From Clostridium merdae (GTDB lineage Bacteria > Bacillota > Clostridia > Oscillospirales > Acutalibacteraceae), in assembly GCF_900176635.1 (NCBI RefSeq), contig NZ_FXLN01000004.1:1198231-1262230 (forward strand): a DNA stretch of 64,000 bases. Direction: 5' to 3'. The notes beneath the pieces were generated by a model that was not told the DNA's origin, did no database searches, and was given only the letters and a program-made list of their open reading frames with translations. Shown piece after piece: positions 53,766 through 61,176 of the stretch (position 1 is the first letter of the stretch; every line of letters starts with the position of its first letter). The position numbers and the translations under genes are program-made.

Positions 53766-53789
53766 AAGCCCTTGCTTTAGCAAGAGCTT
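53766..53789 (-). terminator. Terminator of the 51-residue gene
   Basis: AAGCCCTTGCT pairs with AGCAAGAGCTT (one mismatch), followed on the minus strand by TTTGTTTTTTG. Confidence 0.65.
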
Positions 53790-53793
53790 CTCT

Positions 53794-53949
53794 CTAATCA
53801 ACTAACATAGAAATTTCATTTTTTAAATCATTCATTATCGTGTCCAGAAGATCCATCCGCTTGTGGTCCTTTGTTTTTTTCGCCTGCTGATAGCAGGCAG
53901 TATACACTGCTAATTTGCTTTTTAAAACTGCTTTTTCATTCCGGCTCAT
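53794..53949 (-). CDS. Small helical protein of 51 residues
   Basis: ATG at 53949 behind GGAGGTCTTGTT; the protein begins MSRNEKAVLKSKLAVYTAC and is basic and helical with a final NEISMLVD. The same frame runs on to 54036, but the ribosome binding site fixes the shorter form. No family recognised. Second of two tiny leftward genes, each with its own terminator. Confidence 0.6.
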   Translation of the reverse strand: MSRNEKAVLKSKLAVYTACYQQAKKTKDHKRMDLLDTIMNDLKNEISMLVD

Positions 53950-54234
53950 AACAAGACCTCCATTAATATATTTGTTTACATAATACAGCATGGATATGTA
54001 CCTGGTATGAACACCTTGCCGTAAAGACTTGGGCAAGGGAGCCGTATAGCTAATATATATTGAAAGCCATCACAATAAAAATATAAATCTCCATACTGAA
54101 TGCGTTCTGCAAATCTGCAATGGTCGTAGAATAGGATTAGTTGCTTTTATTATTTCTCAACAAACAATATAAAAATTTGAGAAAATTAAAAGGTGTTTTT
54201 TGGCGCCATAGTATAAATCACAAAGCGCGCCCTC

Positions 54235-54263
54235 TTGACTTTTGTAAATATTTGACATATTAT
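54235..54263 (+). promoter_or_regulatory. Promoter of the NYN-domain gene
   Basis: TTGACT (54235-54240), 17-base spacer, TATTAT (54258-54263), 23 bases before the start codon. Confidence 0.7.
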
Positions 54264-54285
54264 GGAATAAAAAGGGCGGGATGGT

Positions 54286-55014
54286 TTGGAACAGGAGAAA
54301 AAGATTGCAGTATTGCTAGATGCAGACAATGTTTCACATAAATACATATCTGCTATTTTAGATGAGATTGTAAATTATGGTATCCCAACTTATAAAAGAA
54401 TATACGGAGATTGGACGAAGCCACAATTATCTTCGTGGAAAGAAAAGCTATTAGAGCACTCAATCACCCCTATACAGCAATACAATTATACAAATGGGAA
54501 GAACTCGACTGATTCTGCTATGATAATTGATGCTATGGATATTTTATATACCGGAAAAGTGAATGGGTTTTGCATTGTTTCTAGTGACAGTGATTTTACA
54601 AAACTAGCATCGCGACTTAGGGAGTCTGGAATGTTTGTAATAGGGATGGGCGAATCTAAAACTCCAAAGCCTTTTAAAACAGCTTGTGAAACCTTTAAAT
54701 ATTTAGAATCATTGGTATTAAAAAGCGAAGATTCTAACACCAAATTGAAAGTTGCCAATCCACTTATTCAAGGCATCATGAAACACGAGGACCTGATTAA
54801 AGAGCTTAAAAAAATTGTTGAGGAACAAGCGGATGAGAACGGTTGGGCATCCTTAGCAATTGTCGGGAATACTATGAATAAAAAATTCCCTGATTTTGAT
54901 TCTCGGAACTATAACCATAAAAAACTGTTGCCATTAATAGAATCTTTAGATTGCTTTCGAGTGGAATTTAGAGAAATTTCGAACACAAAACATCCGTATA
55001 TCCAAATAAAATAA
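54286..55014 (+). CDS. NYN-domain protein with C-terminal OST-HTH/LOTUS-like domain
   Basis: 242 residues. The PIN-like NYN (LabA/DUF88) nuclease fold covers about 1-150 with acidic residues IAVLLDADNVSHKY, TDSAMIIDAMD and IVSSDSDFTKLASRLRE. A C-terminal winged-helix OST-HTH-like domain starts near 170 (ELKKIVEEQADENGWASLAIVG, FDSRNYNHKKLLPLIES). This pair of domains is typical of predicted RNA-binding nucleases. Start TTG at 54286 behind AAAGGGCGGG. Alone in its unit, followed by a terminator. RNase activity is inferred from the family, and its target is unknown. Confidence 0.82.
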   Translation: MEQEKKIAVLLDADNVSHKYISAILDEIVNYGIPTYKRIYGDWTKPQLSSWKEKLLEHSITPIQQYNYTNGKNSTDSAMIIDAMDILYTGKVNGFCIVSSDSDFTKLASRLRESGMFVIGMGESKTPKPFKTACETFKYLESLVLKSEDSNTKLKVANPLIQGIMKHEDLIKELKKIVEEQADENGWASLAIVGNTMNKKFPDFDSRNYNHKKLLPLIESLDCFRVEFREISNTKHPYIQIK

Positions 55015-55024
55015 TAATCCATAG

Positions 55025-55055
55025 AGCGCCTTGCTTTAGCTAGGCGCTTTTTTAT
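55025..55055 (+). terminator. Terminator of the NYN-domain gene
   Basis: AGCGCC (55025-55030) and GGCGCT (55043-55048) with further pairing inside, followed by seven T. Bases 55056-55278 contain no gene I can see. Confidence 0.8.
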
Positions 55056-55278
55056 TACCCCTTTTTAAGCAAGCAAAGCAGTGTAACGTTCATTTGGAAT
55101 AATTACCACTAGGTGGGTGTGCCATACTTTCCTATTTGCAGTTCCCTTTTGGATTTAACACAGTGTTCGTTCCCTAGGCATTGATGCACTTCACAATTAT
55201 TGCTTGCTTAGATAAAATATCTGGTATTACAGCAGAATTTTTCTATGATATTCGTAGCAAACATCCCATATCTGCACA

Positions 55279-55308
55279 TTGACAAGCCTAGCACAGGCTC
55301 CATATTAT
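55279..55308 (+). promoter_or_regulatory. Promoter of the Cys/Arg-rich gene
   Basis: TTGACA (55279-55284), 18-base spacer, TATTAT (55303-55308), 34 bases before the start codon. Confidence 0.65.
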
Positions 55309-55341
55309 GTACAAACCCCTTGAGAAAGGAGGGTTCCTATA

Positions 55342-55530
55342 ATGCTTGAAGATTCTTTCAATCGCCGCAGATTTTGGCGTGATGATTGGGATTCGGATGA
55401 TTGTGACAATCACAGAGATAACGATAGTAATAGCGATAATCGTCGTCGCTGCCATGAGCGTTGCCGTTGGTGCCGTAATGAATGCTGCCGGCGACGTTGC
55501 CACAGATGCTGTGAACGTTGTTTTGGATAA
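55342..55530 (+). CDS. Cysteine- and arginine-rich 62-residue protein
   Basis: The first half is rich in Asp, Arg and Asn (NRRRFWRDDWDSDD); the second half has nine Cys, several as RC/CR or CC pairs (RWCRNECCRRRC). AAAGGAGGG at proper spacing before the ATG at 55342, a promoter before and a terminator after show that this frame is the expressed one. A longer hydrophobic frame starting at 55346 overlaps it out of phase. Could be a metal-binding or disulfide-cross-linked (for example spore-coat-like) protein; no family recognised. Confidence 0.68.
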   Translation: MLEDSFNRRRFWRDDWDSDDCDNHRDNDSNSDNRRRCHERCRWCRNECCRRRCHRCCERCFG

Positions 55531-55539
55531 TACAAAAAT

Positions 55540-55573
55540 GGGCAGCCGCATTGTGGCTGCCCTCAATTTTTTT
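55540..55573 (+). terminator. Terminator of the Cys/Arg-rich gene
   Basis: GGGCAGCC (55540-55547) pairs with GGCTGCCC (55555-55562), followed by eight T (55566-55573). Confidence 0.85.
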
Positions 55574-55703
55574 AAAGGACGCATCGCCCCCTTGGCGGAC
55601 TGGCATGGTTTTTCACAACTTCAGTATATAGTCGGGCTGCTTTTGCCGCTGAAAACATGAAGCAAGATTAAGGCGCATATTAGGGAACAAAAGATACGCC
55701 AGG

Positions 55704-56687
55704 TCAGGATTTCAGATTCCGTGCGTTCTTTTCTTTTGCCATTCGATACAATTTTTCCAAAGAAGGTAATGGATATTGATACCTCTTAGAATAGTCCAAA
55801 AGCTCCTGAGCCAATAAATCAATTTCACCAATAGCAGCCCGAGAATGGTCAATCGCCATGATTTTCCCTGTTTTTGTAGCAAGAAGCCGCGCCAGAATCC
55901 ACCGCCACCGTTTCGCTGGCCAGTTCATTAACCTCTTGCTGTGAGGCGGCTCATTTCGAATGTCTTGTCTTTCAAACATCTGGATTGCTTCTATGGTAGC
56001 ATTGACAGCAATCAACAATGCTTGCGATTTCCTTAAATTGCGTCCGGCTGTACTTTCACACTGTATGGCAAGGGCCAGCGGAGTAATCATAGCACTGTGG
56101 TGCTTTAACCAGGCGCTTATATCATTTTTCAAAATCGGCTGTATATCAGTACCATCAAGCAGTTTTGTTATAAATGCCTCCGTCTGAGAATCTTTTTCAA
56201 AGGGAGCAATCACCATTCTGCCTTTATTGGTATGCCAGTTATGAATTGTAATTCCATCCCGGCGTCCTGCGCAGCTGATAAAACCAAACAACAGTTTTGG
56301 GTTAGCGGTAGACATTCTCCGAAAATCTGTTAAGGTTTCTTCGATTTTTCCATTATTTCCTATAAAGGCAATTCGTTTACTCGTAATCTTCGCCAGTAGA
56401 GGCAATGCCTCAAAGAGCTGTGACTTTTGTAATACGACAAAGATGATGTCGTATTCGTCATGCTCGTCTAAATGATTAATAACGGATATTTTATCAATCG
56501 TCTTTCGTTTCTGCTTAACATGCTGAATAACGAGTCCGTTATTTTGCAAATCAGTATAACGTTGACCGCGAGCAAAGGCAGTAACTTCATGTCCTGCCTT
56601 CAGCAATTCATGAGTAAGATAACTGCCTAATACACCTATTCCAAACACTAATATTTTCAATCTGTTATCTCCTACATGTTGATTCAT
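55704..56687 (-). CDS. Ketopantoate reductase family (PanE/ApbA) oxidoreductase
   Basis: 327 residues. Rossmann loop KILVFGIGVLGSYLTHELLKAGHEVTAFAR at the N-terminus and the ketopantoate-reductase-like VVLQKSQLFEALPLLA and FIGNNGKIEETL; the C-terminal helical domain is divergent (KHHSAMITPLALAIQ). True PanE makes pantoate for coenzyme A. The linkage to a TetR repressor rather than pan genes suggests another 2-oxo- or small carbonyl substrate. It starts directly after the TetR stop, so the two form one operon. Confidence 0.82.
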   Translation of the reverse strand: MNQHVGDNRLKILVFGIGVLGSYLTHELLKAGHEVTAFARGQRYTDLQNNGLVIQHVKQKRKTIDKISVINHLDEHDEYDIIFVVLQKSQLFEALPLLAKITSKRIAFIGNNGKIEETLTDFRRMSTANPKLLFGFISCAGRRDGITIHNWHTNKGRMVIAPFEKDSQTEAFITKLLDGTDIQPILKNDISAWLKHHSAMITPLALAIQCESTAGRNLRKSQALLIAVNATIEAIQMFERQDIRNEPPHSKRLMNWPAKRWRWILARLLATKTGKIMAIDHSRAAIGEIDLLAQELLDYSKRYQYPLPSLEKLYRMAKEKNARNLKS

Positions 56688-57266
56688 TTATAACTCTGTA
56701 CCCAATGTTATTGAAATAAGTGCCTTAATATGGCTGTATTTTTCCTCTATCGAATTTACCTCACGATCATGAATAACAGCACTTATGCCAAAAAGAATAA
56801 ATTGACTAAGCAAGCGAGTGTTTGGTACAGGTGCATTCAAGTTCTTTTTTTCTAAGCCTTCAAGTATCATCCGCTCAAACAAAGGAACCACCTTTAGCAA
56901 TGTTTTGGAATGCAATGCCGTCATAATCTCAGCATTCACTTTTTTGGTATTCATCAGGCGATATTCGGAAATTGAATCTGGCAGACCGGTCAATAACTGA
57001 TTCAACTTCTCGTCAAAACTCAAGCCGTCAGCATCAATAATTTCGGTGACTTTGGTAACGTACTTCTCATTGTAATGCTCTAAAACTGCCTCGTATATTT
57101 CGTTCTTAGATTTAAAGTAATGATAAAACATGCCAATTTCTCCACCCGCTTCCTTCAAAATAGAGCGTATTGACGTTTTTTCATAGCCATTTTCTATAAA
57201 TTGCTTCAAAGCAATATCTATGAGCTCCTGCCGCCGTATCTCCGGCGCTTTTACAATTCGCATCAT
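56688..57266 (-). CDS. TetR family transcriptional regulator
   Basis: 192 residues. N-terminal HTH (RRQELIDIALKQFIENGYEKTSIRSILKEAGG, then MFYHYFKSKNEIYEAVL) is canonical; the ligand-binding part is divergent as usual. It begins at 57266 (second ATG adjacent) behind AAAGAAGTGTT. The promoter in front holds two ACAGAAC/GTTCTGT palindromes, so it probably represses itself and the downstream PanE-like gene. The inducer is unknown. Confidence 0.88.
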   Translation of the reverse strand: MMRIVKAPEIRRQELIDIALKQFIENGYEKTSIRSILKEAGGEIGMFYHYFKSKNEIYEAVLEHYNEKYVTKVTEIIDADGLSFDEKLNQLLTGLPDSISEYRLMNTKKVNAEIMTALHSKTLLKVVPLFERMILEGLEKKNLNAPVPNTRLLSQFILFGISAVIHDREVNSIEEKYSHIKALISITLGTEL

Positions 57267-57280
57267 AACACTTCTTTCTC

Positions 57281-57330
57281 ACAGAACAATGTTTTGTATA
57301 AATTATATCACAGAACAGCGTTCTGTCAAG
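57281..57330 (-). promoter_or_regulatory. TetR promoter with two operators
   Basis: On the minus strand TTGACA (57330-57325), 17-base spacer, TATAAT (57307-57302). ACAGAAC-AGC-GTTCTGT (57310-57326), a perfect palindrome, fills the spacer. A second, less perfect copy (ACAGAACAATGTTTTGT, 57281-57297) lies over the start of transcription. Confidence 0.82.
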
Positions 57331-57548
57331 AGTAAAATTACAAATCTCACCTCTCATATATACGTGGTATTAGAAGGTTCTCTGTTTTTTAAAGAATAAG
57401 AGCACAAACTCTTGTTTGTTGACTTATACAATCTTGTTATGTAAAATGGAAACAGAGATGGTGGTGAATTCAGCATGAGTTCGTTAACCATTGCGAGACA
57501 GAAATGATTCACCATATCGCGCAGCTATTTAATGAAAACCGAAGATGA

Positions 57549-57701
57549 ATAAGAGTCACCAATACATATAACGCGGCCTTTTTGATTTTTAAGAATGCAG
57601 AAGAGGTCGTTCACAGCATATGGATAGTTGGCCGTCCTTGTGATAAGTCTGCCATGATTCCGAATCTTACAGATATGGTCTGTTCCTATGTGTTAAAATA
57701 A
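57549..57701 (+). pseudogene. Possible gene remnant
   Basis: A protein-like segment without a start codon (VTNTYNAAFLIFKNAEEVV, then IWIVGRPCDKSAMIPNLTDM) ends at a TAA (57699-57701). A short piece in another frame just before it (MIHHIAQLFNENRR) suggests an older, frameshifted gene. No family recognised. The stretch 57331-57548 holds a promoter-like TTGACT and nothing else certain. Confidence 0.3.
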
Positions 57702-57719
57702 AGAGTAAGGAGATATAAA

Positions 57720-58316
57720 ATGCGCGTAGAAAATTATAGTACATTCGCAAAAAACAGCTTACTATCCGGTGTTGAAAAGTCCGGAAGTATACCTTCTCCG
57801 AATTATAGCAATTTTAACTTTAATACGAAGAAAGCTCCTGCCATGAGCGATGGAGAATACAAAGAGGCCATCATCGAACAGGCAAAAAAAGACCAATCTG
57901 ACGGAAAATTTCAGTCAGATTCCGCTGGGTTTAGAAGCCTGGTAAAAAGTTATGTCTCTACTGTTTCTCCGGACAGAAAGAATATTATCTCTAGTGGATT
58001 AAAAGCAATATTAAAAAATAACAATCCACAGCCTAAAACACTTAACCTGATTGACTATTTGCTTGGCAGCGTTAAGTATTGTAAAGAAGCAACTGACGTG
58101 TCTTACGCTGAATTTTACGACAGCAATGGTGAAATGGTGGCTTCTTATTCAAATGGCAGATGGATCTCTTATGGAACAAAGGCAGAAAACGCCCGTGAAT
58201 CAGAACTTTTGGGTATCTATAATGAAGCGTGGAATAATGCCGCAAGCGCAAGTCAAAATAATAACTTTGCAGCAAGTACAGAAACTAACATCGCTTTAAT
58301 TGATCAATACGTTTAG
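57720..58316 (+). CDS. Hypothetical protein, 198 residues
   Basis: Not recognised. The first 40 residues are Ser/Asn-rich and probably disordered (NYSTFAKNSLLSGVEKSG); the middle is helical and charged (EYKEAIIEQAKKDQSDGKF); the last part has YDSNGEMVASYSNGRWISYGT, a beta-hairpin-like segment, and an Asn/Ala-rich tail. No signal peptide or membrane segment. Start ATG behind TAAGGAGATATAAA. It lies in an accessory stretch with gene remnants on both sides, so it may have been acquired. Confidence 0.65.
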   Translation: MRVENYSTFAKNSLLSGVEKSGSIPSPNYSNFNFNTKKAPAMSDGEYKEAIIEQAKKDQSDGKFQSDSAGFRSLVKSYVSTVSPDRKNIISSGLKAILKNNNPQPKTLNLIDYLLGSVKYCKEATDVSYAEFYDSNGEMVASYSNGRWISYGTKAENARESELLGIYNEAWNNAASASQNNNFAASTETNIALIDQYV

Positions 58317-58525
58317 TTTGATTGATAATCCATACATCATTGTGCTTGTAATACATATGGTATGCGCTGCATTCGTCGTGCAGAGATAGGAAGCTAAAAA
58401 CATGAACCACAATGACGTCTTGGCAGTAAATAATCTATCGTTATGTAAATCTGATTTTTATTGAATTTGAGAAGGCAATCAAGAAAAAGTCGGTTAAAGT
58501 AACTTTTACGATTGTAATTATTTGT

Positions 58526-58915
58526 GTGGCGGTTATCTATGCGGTTGCTATTGTATCAGCCCTGTTAAATACTTGCATCGTATCAGGATCACTATTGATC
58601 CTGATGACTTTCTGTTTGATCATTTCCATTTTCGTATACGTTGTGTTTCCATATTGGCTTGGTGGATTACGCTATAAGCAGTATGACATGACTCACAACA
58701 GTACTGGGAGGATGATCTTTTATTTGGATCGTTTAGGGACAATGCTCGGGGCAGAAACAGTTCAAACACTATTTTATAAGGACATCAAGAGAACGGTTCA
58801 AACGAATCATCTTTATATCATAGAATTCTCCAATAAGGTGTATTCCTTTGTACGAAAAGATGGATTCACAGAAGGATGTTCAAAATCAATTGTCCCAAAA
58901 GTAAAAAAGCAGTAG
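58526..58915 (+). CDS. YcxB-like membrane protein, N-terminus probably missing
   Basis: 129 residues from a GTG at 58526. Two membrane segments at the start, then a soluble domain with DRLGTMLGAETVQTLFYKDIKRTVQTNHLYIIEFSNKVYSFVRKDGFTEG, the pattern of the YcxB-like C-terminal domain. Complete relatives have 30-50 more N-terminal residues; here the frame stays open upstream (IEFEKAIKKKSVKVTF) to a TAA at 58427-58429, but has no ATG and no ribosome binding site. It is probably a 5'-truncated gene. Confidence 0.5.
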   Translation: MAVIYAVAIVSALLNTCIVSGSLLILMTFCLIISIFVYVVFPYWLGGLRYKQYDMTHNSTGRMIFYLDRLGTMLGAETVQTLFYKDIKRTVQTNHLYIIEFSNKVYSFVRKDGFTEGCSKSIVPKVKKQ

Positions 58916-58982
58916 AAATTCAGGAACAATAACGCTATATATGACTCGAAGAGGACCAATGGTTTGTGGAGGGTAAAAAAGT

Positions 58983-59024
58983 AATCTCCACATCTCTTGA
59001 AAGAGATGTGAAGATTGTTTTTTT
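58983..59024 (+). terminator. Terminator after the YcxB-like gene
   Basis: AATCTCCACATCTCTT pairs with AAGAGATGTGAAGATT (one mismatch, 2-base loop), followed by seven T. Confidence 0.8.
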
Positions 59025-59089
59025 GACTTGCATCTTACTAATTTTTCGTTGTTTTTAGTAATGTTTTATCATGATACTAGAGGCAAAAA

Positions 59090-59135
59090 GAAACCCGCAT
59101 AAACACTGGATTTTCCAGCATCTATGCGGGTTTTT
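59090..59135 (-). terminator. Terminator of the tRNA pair
   Basis: AAACCCGCATA (59091-59101) pairs with TATGCGGGTTT (59123-59133), with CTGGA/TCCAG inside; T-rich on the minus strand. Confidence 0.8.
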
Positions 59136-59138
59136 CGT

Positions 59139-59215
<77 letters not shown>

Positions 59216-59223
59216 AAAAAAGC

Positions 59224-59245
59224 TAGCCTCGGTTTCCCGAGGCTA
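59224..59245 (-). other. Hairpin between the two tRNA genes
   Basis: TAGCCTCGG/CCGAGGCTA, 9-bp stem. It lies in the 32-base spacer and is probably an RNA-processing or spacing structure; there is no T run. Confidence 0.5.
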
Positions 59246-59247
59246 TA

Positions 59248-59321
59248 TGGCTGCGGAACTAGGATTTGAACCCAGACAAACAGAGTCAGAGTCTGTCGTG
59301 CTACCATTACACAATTCCGCA
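59248..59321 (-). tRNA. tRNA-Gln(CTG)
   Basis: 74 bases including encoded CCA. Acceptor stem TGCGGAA/TTCCGCA, anticodon stem ACAGA/TCTGT with loop CTCTGAC giving CTG, T-loop GGTTCAAATCC. First gene of the pair, 40 bases after the promoter. Confidence 0.93.
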
Positions 59322-59355
59322 TCAAACTATTTAATTGCCAGAAGCAACGTCATTT

Positions 59356-59383
59356 ATTATAGCAAAATTCCAACGAATGTCAA
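59356..59383 (-). promoter_or_regulatory. Promoter of the tRNA-Gln/tRNA-Pro unit
   Basis: On the minus strand TTGACA (59383-59378), 16-base spacer, TATAAT (59361-59356): both boxes are consensus. Bases 59384-59583 hold nothing further that I recognise. Confidence 0.85.
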
Positions 59384-59583
59384 TAGGTTTCTAAAAAAAA
59401 TCCTATAAATATTGGAATGTTTTGCAATACAAGTAGGAAATCTGTCGCTTCTGGGAAGCCTACATATTTAAAAACGCCGGTGTGCTAAAGTCACATGCCG
59501 TTAGCATACCCAGCCAGACCCGCACTCATTCGGACTTCACACAAATTTATAGGGTGCGGGAGTGGCCGTTTTCCAAGTATTTT

Positions 59584-61176
59584 CTATTCCCCAGAATTTA
59601 AAACAGCTTCCGCAGCACGGATTCCATCTACTGCGGCAGACACAATTCCACCTGCATACCCGGCGCCTTCTCCACAGGGGTAAAGGCCGCCAAGGGTGAG
59701 CGACTGGCCATCTGCTCCACGGATAATTCGCACGGGAGAAGAACTACGTGTTTCAACACCGGTCAGTACGGCATCCGGATTAGAAAATCCGTGTAATCTG
59801 CGTTCCATTAACAAAATTCCCTGTCGCATGGATTCTACTACATATGTGGGCAAGCAGGATGATAAATCTGCCGGAACAACACCCGGGCGGTAACTCGGCA
59901 TTGTTCCAAAGGAATGCGATGCTTTGCCTTTTAGAAAATCGCCAACACGCTGGGCAGGTGCACGAAAATCTCCGCCCCCGACACGAAATGCGGCCTCTTC
60001 CCACTTTCTTTGAAAATGCATTCCTGCCAGTGGATGCTCACTTTCAAAATCTGTAGAATTCACACCAACGAGCAGTGCTGCATTCGCATTTATATCGTCG
60101 CGAGCCCAACGGCTCATTCCGTTTGTTACCAGTCTTCCCGGTTCAGATGCAGCGGCAACCACCTGACCGCCGGGGCACATGCAGAAGGTATATACCCCTC
60201 TCCCATTTTCTAAATGAACAGCTAGCTTATAATCTGCGGCGCCCAGCGCGGGGTGCCCCGCAAACGAACCATATTGCGCACGATTTATCTCCGCCTGCGA
60301 ATGCTCGATACGTGCGCCAATGGAAAAAGGTTTTTGCTCCATTGTCACTCCCTGTTCCAAAATTGCTTCAAAGGTATCGCGCGCACTGTGACCAATCGCT
60401 AAAATTACATGCTGTGTTTCAATGGTCTGTCTTTCTCCATCACGCTCCACCACAACTCGATTTACTTTACCTTGTTGCGAAATCATTTCAATAAGCTTAG
60501 ATTCAAAACAAACCTCACCACCTAGAGTTATTATCTGCTCCCGAATCGCTTTTACGATTCCGGGAAGTAAATCGGTACCCACATGTGGTTTTGCTTCATA
60601 TAGTATCTCTTCGGGGGCACCCGCCTTTACCAGCTCCTCAAACACCTTACCGGCACGCCCATCCTTTGTTCCGGTATTGAGCTTGCCATCCGAAAATGTT
60701 CCAGCGCCGCCTTCCCCAAACTGTACATTGCTATCGGGATTCAGCGCGCCGCCGTTCCAAAAAGCTTCTACCTGGCGAGTTCGTTTCTCTACGTCGGCAC
60801 CGCGTTCCAACACGATAGGTCGCTGCCCAGCCTGCGCCAAAATGAGCGCTGCAAACATCCCTGCCGGGCCAAACCCAACCACTACCGGGCGTTTTACAAG
60901 CCTGCGGCATATGGGCATCTCGTAGTGGTAAGACTCCACGAGCGAGATTTTCGCATCCCGGCTTTTACCAACTGCCTTCTCTTCTCCGCTTTTTAGTGTC
61001 ACACCTACGGTATACTGAAAATGGACATCCTGCTTTTTTCGGGCATCCACCGATTTTTTGATTATTTTAAGGGATAGTATTTCTTTCTCCGGCAAGCTTA
61101 GGCGAGCGGAAGCCTGCTTTACCAGCTCGTCTCTCCCCGCAGAAAGGGGTAAGGTAATATCTGCTATTTTAATCAT
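59584..61176 (-). CDS. FAD-dependent oxidoreductase (COG2509 type)
   Basis: 530 residues. An N-terminal domain of about 90 residues (MIKIADITLPLSAGRDEL) precedes the FAD Rossmann motif RPVVVGFGPAGMFAALILAQAG. VQFGEGGAGTFSDGKLNTG and the C-terminal GLYPCGEGAGYAGGIVSAAVDGIRAAE are hallmarks of the uncharacterised NAD(FAD)-dependent dehydrogenases of COG2509. The frame extends to 61236, but GGAGGAAACCAA fixes the ATG at 61176, which overlaps the upstream stop (ATGA). Substrate unknown. Second gene of a two-flavoprotein operon. Confidence 0.88.
   Translation of the reverse strand: MIKIADITLPLSAGRDELVKQASARLSLPEKEILSLKIIKKSVDARKKQDVHFQYTVGVTLKSGEEKAVGKSRDAKISLVESYHYEMPICRRLVKRPVVVGFGPAGMFAALILAQAGQRPIVLERGADVEKRTRQVEAFWNGGALNPDSNVQFGEGGAGTFSDGKLNTGTKDGRAGKVFEELVKAGAPEEILYEAKPHVGTDLLPGIVKAIREQIITLGGEVCFESKLIEMISQQGKVNRVVVERDGERQTIETQHVILAIGHSARDTFEAILEQGVTMEQKPFSIGARIEHSQAEINRAQYGSFAGHPALGAADYKLAVHLENGRGVYTFCMCPGGQVVAAASEPGRLVTNGMSRWARDDINANAALLVGVNSTDFESEHPLAGMHFQRKWEEAAFRVGGGDFRAPAQRVGDFLKGKASHSFGTMPSYRPGVVPADLSSCLPTYVVESMRQGILLMERRLHGFSNPDAVLTGVETRSSSPVRIIRGADGQSLTLGGLYPCGEGAGYAGGIVSAAVDGIRAAEAVLNSGE

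Noticed and set aside
54141..54341. 66-codon frame upstream of the NYN gene
   Set aside because: No ribosome binding site; it overlaps the promoter and start of the NYN gene.
55346..55660. Hydrophobic 104-codon frame overlapping the Cys/Arg-rich gene
   Set aside because: The ribosome binding site suits the ATG at 55342 better, and the terminator at 55540-55573 lies inside this frame.
53400..59000. CRISPR array or restriction-modification system near the accessory genes
   Set aside because: No regularly spaced repeats, Cas, methylase or restriction enzyme motifs are seen.
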